Shown piece by piece: positions 25,295 through 38,778 of a DNA stretch of 64,000 nt. Where the stretch lies: contig JAAROD010000044.1 in the NCBI GenBank assembly GCA_012274445.1, positions 682,001 to 746,000 of the forward strand. The letters run 5' to 3'. This stretch comes from Sclerotiophoma versabilis (taxonomy: Eukaryota > Ascomycota > Dothideomycetes > Pleosporales > Didymellaceae). The position numbers and the translations under genes were made by a program. Numbering within the stretch: the first letter of the stretch is position 1; each line of letters begins with the position of its first letter. Under the pieces are notes generated by a model. That model saw only the letters and a list, made by a program, of their open reading frames with translations, had not been told where the DNA came from and ran no database searches.

Positions 25295-25680
25295 CTAGGA
25301 CCCGTCGAAGCCCATAAGTTCGCAGACATGAGACCAGGAAAGTACCATTTGCGGCACGCCTTCCGTCATATTCTTCTTTAGCGCTTCTAATGTCTCACAG
25401 ATGCTCTCTGGCTTCGCGGTGACTAGCGTCCGAGGATACGCTACAGCACAGAAGCCGATATCAGCAAGGTATCTGGTAGAAAGCTTCTCTGCCAACTCTC
25501 CCTCTCGATGACCGGCATTACTCAGCGTCGAGCGGCTCTATGCACACAAACATGACTTACTGTTAGCGAAGTTGGGTATATCAGGTTCCTTGCCACATCT
25601 GTTCATTGTATCAAGACTAGGCAAAGCTTCAACAAAAACGGCGTTGATCCGATACGCGTGGACTTTACAATCTCTCTATT
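25295..25680 (-). pseudogene. C-terminal fragment, isocitrate lyase/PEP mutase family
   Basis: The minus strand reads INAVFVEALPSLDTMNRC near 25650-25590 and LADIGFCAVAYPRTLVTAKP with EALKKNMTEGVPQMVL near 25470-25340, ending at TAG 25295. These match the last quarter of isocitrate lyase/PEP-mutase superfamily enzymes (family VFVEALPD.ETM and LGFCAVAYP.TLVAAK). The rest, with the catalytic K-K-C-G segment and metal site, should lie beyond 25680, but that DNA is the start of the RIP-degraded block. A GTAAGT donor after the NFAN motif has no convincing acceptor that keeps frame. I infer a gene truncated by the repeat block; once intact it may have belonged to the neighbouring cluster. Confidence 0.65.
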
Positions 25681-25689
25681 TATAAGAAC

Positions 25690-28600
25690 ATTCTATGTTA
25701 GAACTTTTAGCTTATTAGAGTCTCCCCTGCTGTTAAATTAATGTGCTAACTTTTTCTGCTAGTAATACTGCATTGCGCTGTGCTTAATAAGGTCCTACTT
25801 AGTAATACATATCCCTAGTACTAACCTATCCTACTTGATTATATATAGAGCCTCTTTTACCTAGAGTATATAGTTCTAACTAGTAACTGCGTCCCTTAGG
25901 GGAACGCTACAGAGAATTAAAGCTAACTAATCTTATTTCTTAATTTTTCTAATTACTACTCTTACTAATATTATACAGGTTGTAATTAAAGGAATCTTAC
26001 GCTGTTTAAAGATCTACTCTATTTTACTAGACTTTATTATTTATTATTTAATATAATAGAGAGTTCTAAAATCTTTTATACCTTCTACCTTTAGTATAGT
26101 TATTAATACCTAGTAATATCTATCTTCTTTATTATATATAGTAGTAGCTTCTTCTTAAGTTTAAAGGTAAACATAGAGGTAATCTTTATTAAGAGATATT
26201 TTTAAATATTAAATAAAGATTTTTACTATTAATCTAATCTTCTTATTCTTTAAGTGTCTATAGCTAGCTTTTAGGCCTTCTAAACCTACTATCTTTCTTC
26301 TACTAGCTAATAGTAAGAAAACTTATATTAACTAAATAGTACTAGTATAGATATACTCTATAATTATATTAGATATATTCTTTAGTATTATATAGCCTTT
26401 ATTAAAGCTTAGGTAGTATTATAATTATAGGTTAGATTAGTATTACTAAAATAAAGTATTCTAAAAATAAATCTTTATATTTATAGCCTAAGTCTAATCT
26501 ATAGTATAGTAAAAAGTTTCTAATAATTATATTCTATATTAAATATAGTTAAAGTAAATAAGCTTATTAAGCTAAAGCTAATACTTATAGTAGAGAAACT
26601 AAAGTATATAACTACTTACTTAGTCTAAGAAAGAATTAAGTATAAAGTTAAGTAAAGATTATAGATACTATCTTACTTTAAAGCTAATAAACTCTATAAA
26701 TTATTTAAAACTAGAGAACTAGATTTTCTTAAAATTATCTAGGTATAGCGTAATAATTAACTATACCTTTAATTTACTAATTATACTTACTACTAGATCT
26801 AGGCTAATAATTAAGAGTAGAAAGATATTAAGTTTTAGTATACCTATTACTATTAAGAGAAAATAATCTTAGAACTAAATATAAGCTATATATATCTTAT
26901 ATTAATAGTTTATATTTAAACACCTAAGTATAAAGATATATATAAATATATTACTATAATAAGTAGAAAAAAAGTACTAAGAATAAGTTAGCTATATCTA
27001 AGAGGTACTTAAAAATCTTTTAGTTTACTTTATTATAAATAAGAAAGTCTATTTATAGATGTAAGTATTAATACTACTAACTTAAAGAATAAGAAGAAAA
27101 GCTTCTAAATACTTATAATTTAGTTATAAGCTAAAGAGAAATATATATAAGAAGTTATTTTTATATAAGCTAGTACTTTTTATTTAATAATAAAGGTTAC
27201 TACTATTAGTAAAGCTATAGTTATAGTATAACCTAGTATACTATAGTATAATTTACTTACTTATTTATAGTATACATAAATCTAAAATAGAAGTACCTTT
27301 ATATATTTCTAGATTATTAAGAATAATAAAGTATAGAATAAAAAGAGTATATAGTATACTAACCTAATTATAAGAGGCTATCTATTCTAAGAGAGATGCT
27401 AAGACTAAGTAAGCTTCCTATAACTTAAACTAGCATAGTAAATAGAAAGTAAAAGAAGGTAATAAGTAAAACTACTATAAGTACTACTTCTAGTATAATT
27501 ACTTAATAAAAATATAGAAGGTACTTACTAAGATAATTTACTTTAGGTTATAATTTAATTACGTAGTTAATTAAGGTATTCTTAACTCTAGCAGCTAATA
27601 AAGTAAGTAGATTTAAGGTTATTTCTAATATTAGACTAGAAAGATTTAATAGTATATTATAGCAGACAGTACTCTATAAGAATTTAAGATATGCTTATTA
27701 TATACCTATTAAGTAGTTCTTAGGTAAATACTAACCTAAATTCTTTATAGTAGCTAGTACTCCTATTATAACATTATTCTAGATAGTACTTAAGATTATA
27801 GTTAAAATTATATCTATAGTATCTATAAAATTACTTAGCTTATTTAAAGCTAGTACTGCTTAAGTTATACCTTAGCCTTTTAATAATTTAAATTCTAGAG
27901 TAACCTTATCTATTAATACTATTATATTTAGAAAGATTTAAATAATCTTTCTATACTCTTTTTTCTAAAAGAGTTTAGCTCTTACCTAGTAGAGAAGCTA
28001 GTATTTTAAAGAATACTATAGCCTTAATAAGCTTAAATATAAGCTCTTTCCTATCTAGGCATAGCTATAGTCTTAGTAGAACGTTCTAGAATATTTAGAG
28101 TAATAAGTAATACTATCTCTCTTTTATCTCTACCTATTTCTTATTCTCTATAGCCTTATCTACTGTACACGCAATCTATATAATAGTAAGAGAAAGAATC
28201 TATAAGTATTATACTATAGATTATATAGACTTAGTAGCTGTATATACTTTAATTTATAATTAAGAGTAGAGAGTTAAAGTATAAGTACCTTTCTATCTCT
28301 CTTATTCTATTCTGTACCTAGTAAACAACTTAGCACCTTATATAATATATTTATCTATTTTATATAGCTCTATTATACTTATCTACTTCTATTCTAGTAG
28401 TAATACTATCTCTAGTCTTATCTAGGTCTAACTAGAAAAGAGAGAGAACCTCTGTCTTCTTCTTCTATACCTCTTTCTACTCTACCTTCTTTATAATATA
28501 TAAGTATATAGTTAAGCTCTAACTCTATATTAATAAATAGCTATAAGAGAAAATTAAATAAAAACTAGCTAGTTATAGGCGTACTCTATTAACTAGTAGT

Positions 28601-29980
28601 AAAATAGTAGAAGTAGAGTATAAAGATCTTTAGAAGCTTTAACTAGAAGTAATTAAGTAGCAGCACCTATAAGTAATTACTAAAATACTTAAGAATTTTA
28701 AGAATACTACTATCTTTCTAAGTAAGAATTTAAATTCTTAGATTTTATATATCTAGTTTATATATAATTAACTTTTTAACTTTCTAGATAATATAACTAA
28801 AGAGCTAGGTAAGAATATTAACTATATAGATAGTACTAAGTAGCTAGATATTATTAGAGCAGCTGCATCTAAGGGCTAGAATAAGCTAAGAAAGTACTAT
28901 TCTTAAATAGGGGATAAATAGAGATTTCTATTTAATTATATAATAATCTTATATCTAACTTAAAAGATTACTATATATAAAGTATTTATTATAGTTACTT
29001 ATTATAGCTAAATACTTACCTCTTCTATAGAACTCTACTTAGAATACTTAAGATAAGTATATATACTAATAGTAGTTTCTAGATTACCTTAATTAATATA
29101 ATAAAGTAGAACTAAGAGACTAAAGTTAAATTCTCTAATTTATACTAAGGCCTACTCTAGAGACTAAATAGTTCTAAAAGCCTTCTATATCTAACCTATT
29201 ACTAAATAGTAGCTTTTTAATATTTAGCTAAAGCTTAGCTATATTTAAGTCTAGCTATAAAAGAGGGTAAACCTATAGAAAAGGTAAATCTTACCTAAGT
29301 ATACTCTGTGTTAATAGAGGAGGCTCTAATCTACTTAAGTAGTAGTATACTAACTAAGGTTTCTTTTTCTAGCTTACTTAAGTTATAAAGAATATTCTAG
29401 TAGTACCTATTACTTAAGTAGGTGTAGAGTAAGTATTTAATACTGCCTAAGATATTATTAGAAATAGAAGGTATAGGCTTTTAGTTTAAACAACCTAAAA
29501 AATAATAATTCTTAAGAATTTAATATATTAAAGTTAATATTAAGAGATAGAACTATTACCTACTAATAAAGTAGATAATATATTAGAGCTTCTAGCTAGT
29601 AGTAATTTTAATAGTAGAAATAAGACTAAAGAGAATACTAGAGATAAGCTACTAGTACCTTCTATAATACTATATACTTTAGTTATACCTACTTATAAAA
29701 ACTCTATATAAGTAAGATAAAGGCCTATATATTTTAATAATTCTATACTATTATAAATAGCTATAATAAATAGTATAACTAGAGGCTTATAAATTACCTA
29801 TATATAATCTTATCTTATATATAATAACCTTCTCTATTACTATATAGGAAATAATACTAGGCTATACTAATTTTAATAAGTAGTTTCTTTATCTTTTCTA
29901 ATAAATATTTATATATGATTCTAAAAAGTATATTACTACTAAGAAAGCCTTATAGTACCTTTAGTTTAAGAAGTTACTTA
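25690..29980. repeat. RIP-degraded A+T-rich block, unclassified
   Basis: About 4.3 kb of extremely A+T-rich DNA with almost no CpA. I find no domain I can name. The plus strand from about 28.65 to 29.97 kb reads as a long frame if TAA/TAG stand for former Gln/Trp codons and may continue past the pogo insertion at 38.78 kb. Probably one or more old transposons. Confidence 0.5.
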
Positions 29981-30036
29981 ATATAATCTACTATTAAGTT
30001 AGCTACTCTATTAAGTTAGCTACTTAATACTAAGAC

Positions 30037-30223
30037 TATAATAGGCTAAGCTCTAAGTATATAAGACTACGCACTAAACCTACGCACGTAATTATAGAGT
30101 ATAGCTTAGTATCTTGCTATATCTTATATAAGAAGAGGTAATTTCTTCTTCCTTTTCTATCTTTCTACTTCTATAGTATAGAACAAATGCATACTTATTA
30201 GAAGGCTACTTTAACTCTTAATA
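30037..30223 (+). repeat. 5' LTR of Gypsy element 2
   Basis: 187 bp, same length as the 3' LTR; begins TATAATAGGCTAAGC and ends CTCTTAATA. The preceding bases AAGAC form the left target duplication. It keeps a few more C and G bases than the 3' copy, for example GACTACGCAC. Confidence 0.88.
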
Positions 30224-33200
30224 TAAGTAGAAAGATTAAAACTAACTAAACCCCCTAAGCGTATAATAATAGAAGAAGATAACCTTTATAATTAATAGCT
30301 GCCTAGCAGCTAGCTAATATATAAATAGTAGATATAATTATAGCATCTATATAAGTAATAGCAAGACCTATTATACAGCCTATTAGTAGACAATCTAATA
30401 GTAATAATACAATTCTTAAAAGCTAACCTAGATAAACTAGTAAGTAAGTAAGAGAGACAACTGTATAAGCAGCTATAATCCTAAATAAATAAACTTAGGA
30501 GAATGCTAAGTAATAGCGCTTATCTAGAAACCTTAGAAAGAAGTAGATAAAACTTTTTCTCTAGTCCTACCTCTTTAAGTAACTACTAAAATTACACTAT
30601 CTAATAGGCTAAAAAGCCTAGACTTTCTAATATAGAGGTATTTAATAAAAGATTATATAAATAATATCTTTAATAGAAGATAAAGGTATAGGCTAAGCTA
30701 TATAGAGACTAACTAGCGTACCCTACTAAAAAGAACTAAATTAACTACGTAATTACTTATATAACTAGTTAAGTATTTAATACTCTATTTCTAATAATAA
30801 TAGGCTTTATAAACAGCACTACTCTACTAATACTTAATAAGGCCTAGGTATACCTTAACAGGTTCTTTAAGGGCTCTACTGCTTAGAAGAAAGCCCTTAA
30901 GTACTTATATATAATAAAATAAAGTAAGAATAACTTTAATCTATATATTTAGAAGTTTAACCTAAAGCTATAAGAGACAGCCTTAGACAGAGTAAGCTAT
31001 GCTTAGAAGATTAACTATCTTAAGAATAGTTTAAACAGTAAGCTGTTAAGAGCCTAAGCTAGATATTAACTACCTAGACTTAAGACGTATAAACAGTTTA
31101 TACAGCGTGCTAGAATAACCTAGAAGAACCTTAAGGCTATAGACAGAATTATAGGTAACAGCTACTCTACCTAGATATATAACTTAACCCCCTAGAAACC
31201 TTAATAAAGAAATAGTAATAAAATAGACTAGCAGCCTATAGTAGGTGCTTACTAGCCCTATATAAAGAAGAGAGAGTACTAGAAAATAGAAGAAGAACTT
31301 TAAGAAAAAAGAGTAATAGGCGCCTACCTAAAGTATAGTAATAAAGGCTATATAGTATAGGATTATAAGAAGAAAGTACTTCTTAGCTTATCTTTCTATA
31401 TAGATAAGTAGAAAGTAACTACTAGAACTTCTAGAGTTGCTTCTGCCTAACCTACTAAAGAGACGTCTTTCTTTAAAGATAAGGGAAAAGACTAGCCCTA
31501 GCTAAAAGTTATATGCTAGAGCCTCTTTAATAAGTTCTAAAGCCTATATAAACTATATATTCTTTACTTTATTAACTAGCTATAATAAAATCTATAATAA
31601 TTTATATAATTATTAACTTAACTATATAAGCTACTACTATAATTAATAATAGTTACTATACCTATTACCTAGTAAATAAATAGTTTATATAAAGAATAAA
31701 CTTACTATAAGAGTCTAGACTAAAAGAGAGAAAGAGAGCTAAGAAAGCTAAGCAAGTCTAGACCTTACACTAGCTAAGTACTTAGTACTAGCTAGATATA
31801 TATTATCTACGCAGTTAACTAGATTATCTAGTTAACTTATACTTACTTTTTAGTATAAACTGTTAAAAAGTAGATATTCTTTACTAGCCTTAGGCTAGAC
31901 TGTTATACTTACTATATATACTAATTACTTCTATTAAGATAGAAGAAGTAAATAACTAGATAAGTAAGATTTCTAAGATTATAGAATTTAATCTTAATAT
32001 TAAAGGCGTATAATAGCTATAAGTAGCAGCTTATATTAGCCTATTAATATATAAGTATAATATAATCTTAAAGAAAACCTAGCTAAAGAATATTAAAGGA
32101 GTTATTAACTTCTAGAGAAGATTACTATAGATAAAGTAATATAAAGTTACTATATAAAGTACTAAAGTGCTTACCTTTCTAGACTACTACTCTATATTAG
32201 TAGTAGCCTTCTAGTACTATATATAGAAGAGCTATAAGAAAGACTCTAGAGTTTAAGTCTTTACTGCTAGCATGTAAGATATCTAGAAGGCTTTAAAACC
32301 TAAGACCTAAATAATAAAAGAAGAAGTATAAGCTATACTCTCTATATATCTATAATTATATATTTAGCTATTTATTCTAGAAGAAAGAAATAAGCTACTA
32401 CTATATAGAGGCCTAAAGGTATAATATAATTAAGCTAAATAAAGTAGACAGGAAGACTCTAGAAGTACTATACAGCCTACTCTATATAATATCTAGAGAT
32501 AAGCTTCTTATTTTATACTATATACTACTAGACCTACTTAAAAAGAGGTTTATTAGAGCTAGTAACTTACTAGCAGCCTTACTAGTACTATTTATATAAA
32601 AACTAAGAGGTAGACTTTACTTTTACGTAGACTATAGAGCGCTTAATACTCTTATAAAGAAGAATTAATACTCTCTTCTACTAATTAAAGAAACTCTAAA
32701 CCTAATTAGATAAGCTATATAGTATATAAAGCTAGATATTACTACTACTTTCTATAAGATTAGAATATCTAAGAAATAGGAATAGATAACTACCTTCTAT
32801 ATAAGGTTTAGATTGTATAAATAGCTTATAACACTATTTAGATTAGTAAATACCTTAAGTACCTTTTAAAGGTATATTAACTAGGCCCTAAGAGACTTTC
32901 TAGACAACTTTACCTTTATATATTTAGATAATATCCTTATCTTTACTAAGAGGTCTCTATAGAAATATTATAAATATATATAATAAGTAGTTAAATACCT
33001 ATAGAAAGCTAGCCTATACTTAGAACTTAATAAGTATAAATTTAATATCTAATATATAAAGTACCTTAGCTTTATTCTAGAAGCTAGAAAGAGAATTTCT
33101 ATAGATTCTAAAAAAGTATAAGTAATTAAGAAGTAGTAAGCTCTAACTACTATTAAGAGTATATAAGAGTTCCTAGAATTTACTAATTTCTATAAGAAGT

Positions 33201-36200
33201 TTATTAAAAACTTTACTACTCTATTTAAGCTGCTTATACAGCTTATAAAGAAAGACTTACTATTCTAATAGAAGAAGAAGTAAGAGTAAGCCTTTCTAGC
33301 CTTAAAGAAAGCCTTTCTATTAGATAAGGTACTTACTACCTTAGACCTAAAGAAGAAGGCTATAGTTAAATATAATTCCTTTAGCTTTACTATAGGTACT
33401 ACTCTCTTATAAGAAGATATATTTAGTAACCTCTATATAGTTATATATCTCTTATAAAAGTTTCTCTCTTATAAAGTAAACTACTCTATTTATAATAAAG
33501 AACTTCTAGTAGTAATCTTCTACCTGTAGAAATAGAACGCTAAACTCTAAAGTATATAAGAGTTTAAAGTTATTACTAACTATAAGAACCTTAAGTACTT
33601 TACTAAGAAATAAAAGCTTACTAAAAGATATATATAATAGGCTTAAATTATATTCTAGTTTAGTAATATAAAGATCTGCTATAGACTAGAAAAAGAGAAT
33701 ATATAAGCAGACGCCCTATTAAGAAAAAACTAAAATATACTCTAAGAAGAAGATAATAAGTAGCTTACTAGTAGAGAGTTTATTATACTTATTCTATCCT
33801 ATTAATAGAACCTTACCTACGCTGCTTTTATATAAACACCTACTCTTACTATAGAAGACACTATTTTATTAGACACCTTACCTTAGCTACTACCTCTAGA
33901 TAACTTAATAGCTTATTACTAGAACTAAGCTATAGAAGATAATAAGATATACTTAGCTATATAATAAGCTGTTAAGAATAGTATAAGATCTCTAAACACT
34001 GTTATAAAAAAGATAGTAGTATTCTTAGGTAACTGTATAGTAATAGATAATAATAAACTCTAGTAGAGACATAGAACCTAGGTACTAAATAGTAAACCTA
34101 TCTCTATAGTAAGCTTATCTTATAGTCTAGACAGAATACTCTAGAAGAGAAGAAATCTACTATATAATAGTAAGAATATAGTACTAGCTAGAGATAAGTA
34201 AAGATAACTATTACTTTATATAGAACTATAATATTTATTAGTAAAGTACCTCTTAGAGAAATAGAAAACATAGTTACCTATAACTATTACTAGTACCTAG
34301 CTATATATAGTAAAACCTTATAGTTAATTTTATTACTAGTCTTCTACTTTTCTTAGATTATATAAACCTTATAGCTGTAAAAGACTAACTAAGTAAGAGT
34401 ATAATTCTAATTCTCTTAGAGAAAATTAAAGTAGATAATATTACTTAAGTATTTATATAAGAAGTTTACTAACTATATAGACTTCTATAGTCTATTACCT
34501 TAAATAGAAGTACTTAGTTTATTAGTAAACTCTAGAAAAGAGTATATAAACTTCTAAGTATATAATAGATTCTTTCTACTATATTCTACCTATAAATAGA
34601 TAGACTTACTAAGAGAGCTAATAGTAATATTAAAGTAGTAGTATATATATACACAAACTAAGCATAAAACAACTAGGCTATACTTACTCTAATACTAGAA
34701 CTAATACTTAATACCTATATAAGCTTAATAACTAAAGTCTTACTCTTCTTTCTTTAATATAGGTTTAAGAATATACTATTCCTTCTAGACCTGCTAGATA
34801 ACCTAGCTAAAGGCAACCTAATAGATTATATAATAGATCTAAAGAAGTAGGCTAAAATAATTATATAGACCTTATACTAAGCAGCAGACTAGGTAATTTT
34901 AGTAATAATATACTTCTAATAATAATAAGAAGCTTAGGCTAACTATATAAGATAACTAGCACCTAAATACTAAGTTAGAGACTAAGTCTAGCTAAACCTA
35001 ATAAATATTTAAACTAATAGACCTAGTAAAAAGCTAGATTAGAAAAATAGGAAGTTCTAAGTAGCCTATATACAAGACCTCTACTAGGTTAAACTTAATA
35101 TTCTATAGTAGATTAAGTCCTACTATATTAATTTACTATAACCTACTATAACTAATCTACTACTCTTATAATATAATAATTAAGCACTAGAAGTAGTTAT
35201 TATATAAGATAAAGACTAAGAGAAATACCTAGAATACCTTATTAAAGGTATTATTAATAAATATATATAGAATAATTAACTATAATATTAAGTTAAGTAG
35301 GCAGGCTATAAAGCTCTAACTTAAAAGCTAAGAGCTAATATTATTAATACTAAAGCCTATAGAAGTTAGATAGCTTATATAAGAGATATATAGCTACCTA
35401 TAAGAAGACTAGCTAGAAACTAGAAGAAGAACCTTACTTATATTATAAATAGTAACTATATAAAAGAACTATATATACTACTAAGAGCCTACTTAGTATT
35501 ACTAAAGTATTTCTTCTCTGCAAAGGCTATAATAGCCTATTTACTAGAATAACTAGAGGTACTAGAAGTACTGTTAGTAGACTTAGAAGAAGTACCTATA
35601 TAAGAGTTAGTAAAGTAGTAATAAGTACTACTATTACTCTATATATAGTTAGAGTAAGCTCTGTTCTACTACCTAATAATAGACATACAGCTAAGAAAAG
35701 CTATAAATATCTTCTTACTTTAGACAGTAGTAGCATAGTTATTAGTATAACTAGTAAGGTTAACAGCACTATAGAAGTAAATAATAAAGGCCTTAAGGTA
35801 GAAAGAGTACTAGGTAAGTAGCTAATAAGTATAAATAGTTATATAAGTAATAATAGAAGAGTAATTATAGACTCTAGAACTAAAAACAGTATTATATAGA
35901 GACTAGTTATAAAAGTAAAGAAAGTAGTTAGTAATATAATAGATATTAATCTATATAGAATATTAGTAAAGAAAAAGACTATAAAAGAGAAGAGTACTAT
36001 ATAGAAGTAAATATAAGAACCTAGCAGAGCTTATTAGTAATAGCCTTATCTATAATATACTATATAGTATAGTGCTAGTTAAAGTTAGCAGGACCTTAAG
36101 GAATATTAATATTAGCTAGAATAACGCTTCTAGTAGTTATATAAGTAATAAGCTAGTAAGTAATATTAATAAAGTAGTTAAAGGTAGTAGAGTAAGTACT

Positions 36201-36798
36201 GTTTACAGAGCTACTAGTAGAACCTTAAAGATAGTTAAGGCTACTACCTAGCTAGCTACTAGAACTCTATATACTGTAAGCAGAAGTAGATATAATAATA
36301 TATAGAAGTAGAAGATTATTAAAAAGAAAAACTTCTAAAAAAGTATATAAAACCTATAGAATAATTAATAAGTTAAGTATAAGGTAAAGAAAGAGAAGAG
36401 CTTCTAGAGAGAGGTCTATATAGTTTATATAGAGAACTTAGACTTATATACCTCTACTAAGGCTATAGAGGTCTTAAGGTAAAGTTAATAGACTAATAGT
36501 TACTATATAGAAGAGTAATTATAAGTTAAGTTATAAGATAAGGTAATATAACTAATTAGAACTGCTACTAGTGCTAAAGCTATATATAAATAGACTATAA
36601 TTAGCTAGTACTATATAAGTATAAGTAAAGAAGTATGCATATAATAAGATTATAGCCCTATAGTAAAACCTAGATTACCTAATTTAGATACTATGCCTTA
36701 TTTTAAGAACAGTAGCCTATAGGTAACTGTTTTACTATTATATTACTACTCTAAGTTTTACGTATAAGTAAACGTGTTAAAGTAAAGAAAAAAGGTAT

Positions 36799-36985
36799 TA
36801 TAATAGGCTAAGCTCTAAGTATATAAGACTATATACTAAACCTATATATATAATTATAGAGTATAGCTTAGTATCTTACTATATTTTATAAAAGAAGAGA
36901 TAATTCCTTCTTTCTTTTCTATTTTTCTACTTCTATAGTATAGAATAAATGCATACTTATTAGAAGGCTACTTTAACTCTTAATA
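36799..36985 (+). repeat. 3' LTR of Gypsy element 2
   Basis: 187 bp; begins TATAATAGGCTAAGC, ends CTCTTAATA, followed directly by AAGAC at 36986-36990, the right target duplication. Differences from the 5' LTR are mostly transitions. Confidence 0.88.
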
Positions 36986-38778
36986 AAGACCTATTAAACT
37001 TCTTAACTACCTATAATATAACTATAACTAGATATAGAATTACTTTTCTATAAAGAGAGAGTAATCTTTACTATCTAATTACTTAAATCTAATATATTAC
37101 TAAGCCTTAGGCACGTTACTTTAGTATATAGAGTGTTCTAGAGTACTCTAATAAACTAATATATTAGAATATATTCCTAATATAATATCTACCTTAACTA
37201 ATTAAATCTTACTAAGAGTAAAGAGAATAGTCTTATTATATATATAAAAGACCTATCTTTATATAGATTTACCTCTTCTTATACTAAAGTATATAGTATA
37301 GCTAATTATTTATTAGCTATATATACTAGCACCTATATTAGTATTAACTAGGTAGAACACTTTATTTTATATTAACTATAAATTAAATCTTAGCTATTAT
37401 AACCTAGAGACTACTATAGAGTTCTATGCAGTAACCTTATAATTATTAAGCTATAGTTTAAGCTAGTAGCTAGTATAAAAGCTAAGTATAGTATTCTTAA
37501 TAAAGATACCTATAACTTTAATAAGACTAGGTTCTAGATAGGCATAGGGGGGTCTATTAAGGTAGTTACTATAGTAGAGATTTATCTTAACTCTATTAAA
37601 CGCTAACCTAGTAATTATAAGTAGGTTACTCTAATTACTACTATTAGTGTAGGTAGCTAGCTTATTCTACCTTTCTTTATCTTTAAAGAAAAGAACTATA
37701 ACTAAGCCTAGTATTATAATAATTCTAAGAACTAAACAATTACTATATCTAATAATAGCTAGACTATTAATAAAGTAGAGATTACTTAGCTTTAGCACTT
37801 TATTAAGTATACTACTTAGCGTATAGTTAGTAGTTACTAGCTGCTTATTCTTAATAGCTATAAGTCCTATAACTTAATTAGATTCTAGAATATCTATAAG
37901 AAGAATAATATTATTACCTTCTATATACCTATGCACACCTTCTATATTCTATAACCTCTAGATATTAGGTACTTCTCTTTTCTAAAGTGTGCGTATAAGA
38001 AGGAAGTAGAAGCTTTAGTAAATAGCTATATTAACTATATTAATAAGCTAGTATTTCTAGCAGTATTTCTAGTAGTATACTAAGGTGTTTTCTTATTAGA
38101 TAATATTAAAGCTAGATTTAGAGCTACTAGTTTAGTGCCTTTAGACCTAGGAGCAGTGCTATTAAAGCTAGAGATTAAGCCTTAAACGCTGTTACTACTG
38201 CTACCTACTACCCTCTAGAACTCTAGGACCTCTAGTAATACTCTTAAATTATAGACCTAATCTATACTAATTAAGAACTATATTTAAACCTATACTAGGT
38301 CCTCTCTAATAGTACTTATAACTAAAGTATAGTAGATATAGAAAGGTATAAAAACACTAGTATATACTAGAACTATTTTAGCTAGTAAGATTATTAAGCT
38401 TTAAGCTGCTAATACTACTATAGCTAAGTATAGAAGCTAAAAAAGAAAGTATATATAAAAAGAGAGAACTCTTATATAGAAGACAGTAGAGAATATAGTA
38501 GCTTAGAAAGATATAGTAGTACTAGTAGGAAAGGTAAGGTATAAGGAAAGGTATATAGCTAGTAGTAGTAGCTAGAGTATTCTCTACTATAGTATATATA
38601 GTAAGCTAGAGTATAATAAAAGAACCTATATAAAAGGTATAGCTATATTAGGTAATTAATTCTATTTACTTTTTATTAAAATTAGTTATAGTAGTGTTAA
38701 GATATTAGGAATAGAGTAATAGGGGGGTATATTAGGTAGCTAACTTAATAGAGTAGCTAACTTAATAGTAGATTATAT

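Larger units (their letters stand above)
30037..36985 (+). mobile_element. Complete RIP-inactivated Ty3/Gypsy retrotransposon, nested
   Basis: A 6,949-bp element with two 187-bp LTRs (30037-30223, 36799-36985) and the duplication AAGAC at 30032-30036 and 36986-36990. The reverse transcriptase active site reads YLDN at 32921-32932 within FTFIYLDNILIFT, after FYVDYRALNTL near 32.63 kb; RNase H and integrase-like segments follow to about 35.3 kb. The stretch before the 3' LTR (about 36780-36795) is purine-rich. A further 1.3 kb of relic reading frame follows the pol region. All long frames are interrupted by TAA/TAG. LTR length and sequence differ from Gypsy element 1, so it is a separate family. 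It sits about 56 bp inside the pogo transposon's left end, so it arrived later. Confidence 0.9.
29981..38778 (+). mobile_element. Fot1/pogo-type DNA transposon split by Gypsy element 2
   Basis: Inverted terminal repeats lie at 29981-30023 and 38736-38778 (ATAATCTACTATTAAGTTAG inward, about 43 bp, one half-repeated inside), next to TA on both outer sides as for Tc1/mariner insertions. Removing the nested Gypsy element (30037-36985) and one 5-bp duplication leaves about 1.84 kb, the usual Fot1/pogo length. The right part encodes a RIP-ruined DDE_1 transposase on the plus strand: YNFNKTRF near 37511 (family YNFDETGF), SNNS near 37.75 kb (SDNG), LLILNSYKSYN near 37.85 kb (LDGH.SH), and LQPLDIRYFSFLKCAYKKEV near 37.96 kb. 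Stops and Asp-to-Asn changes rule out activity. Confidence 0.85.
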
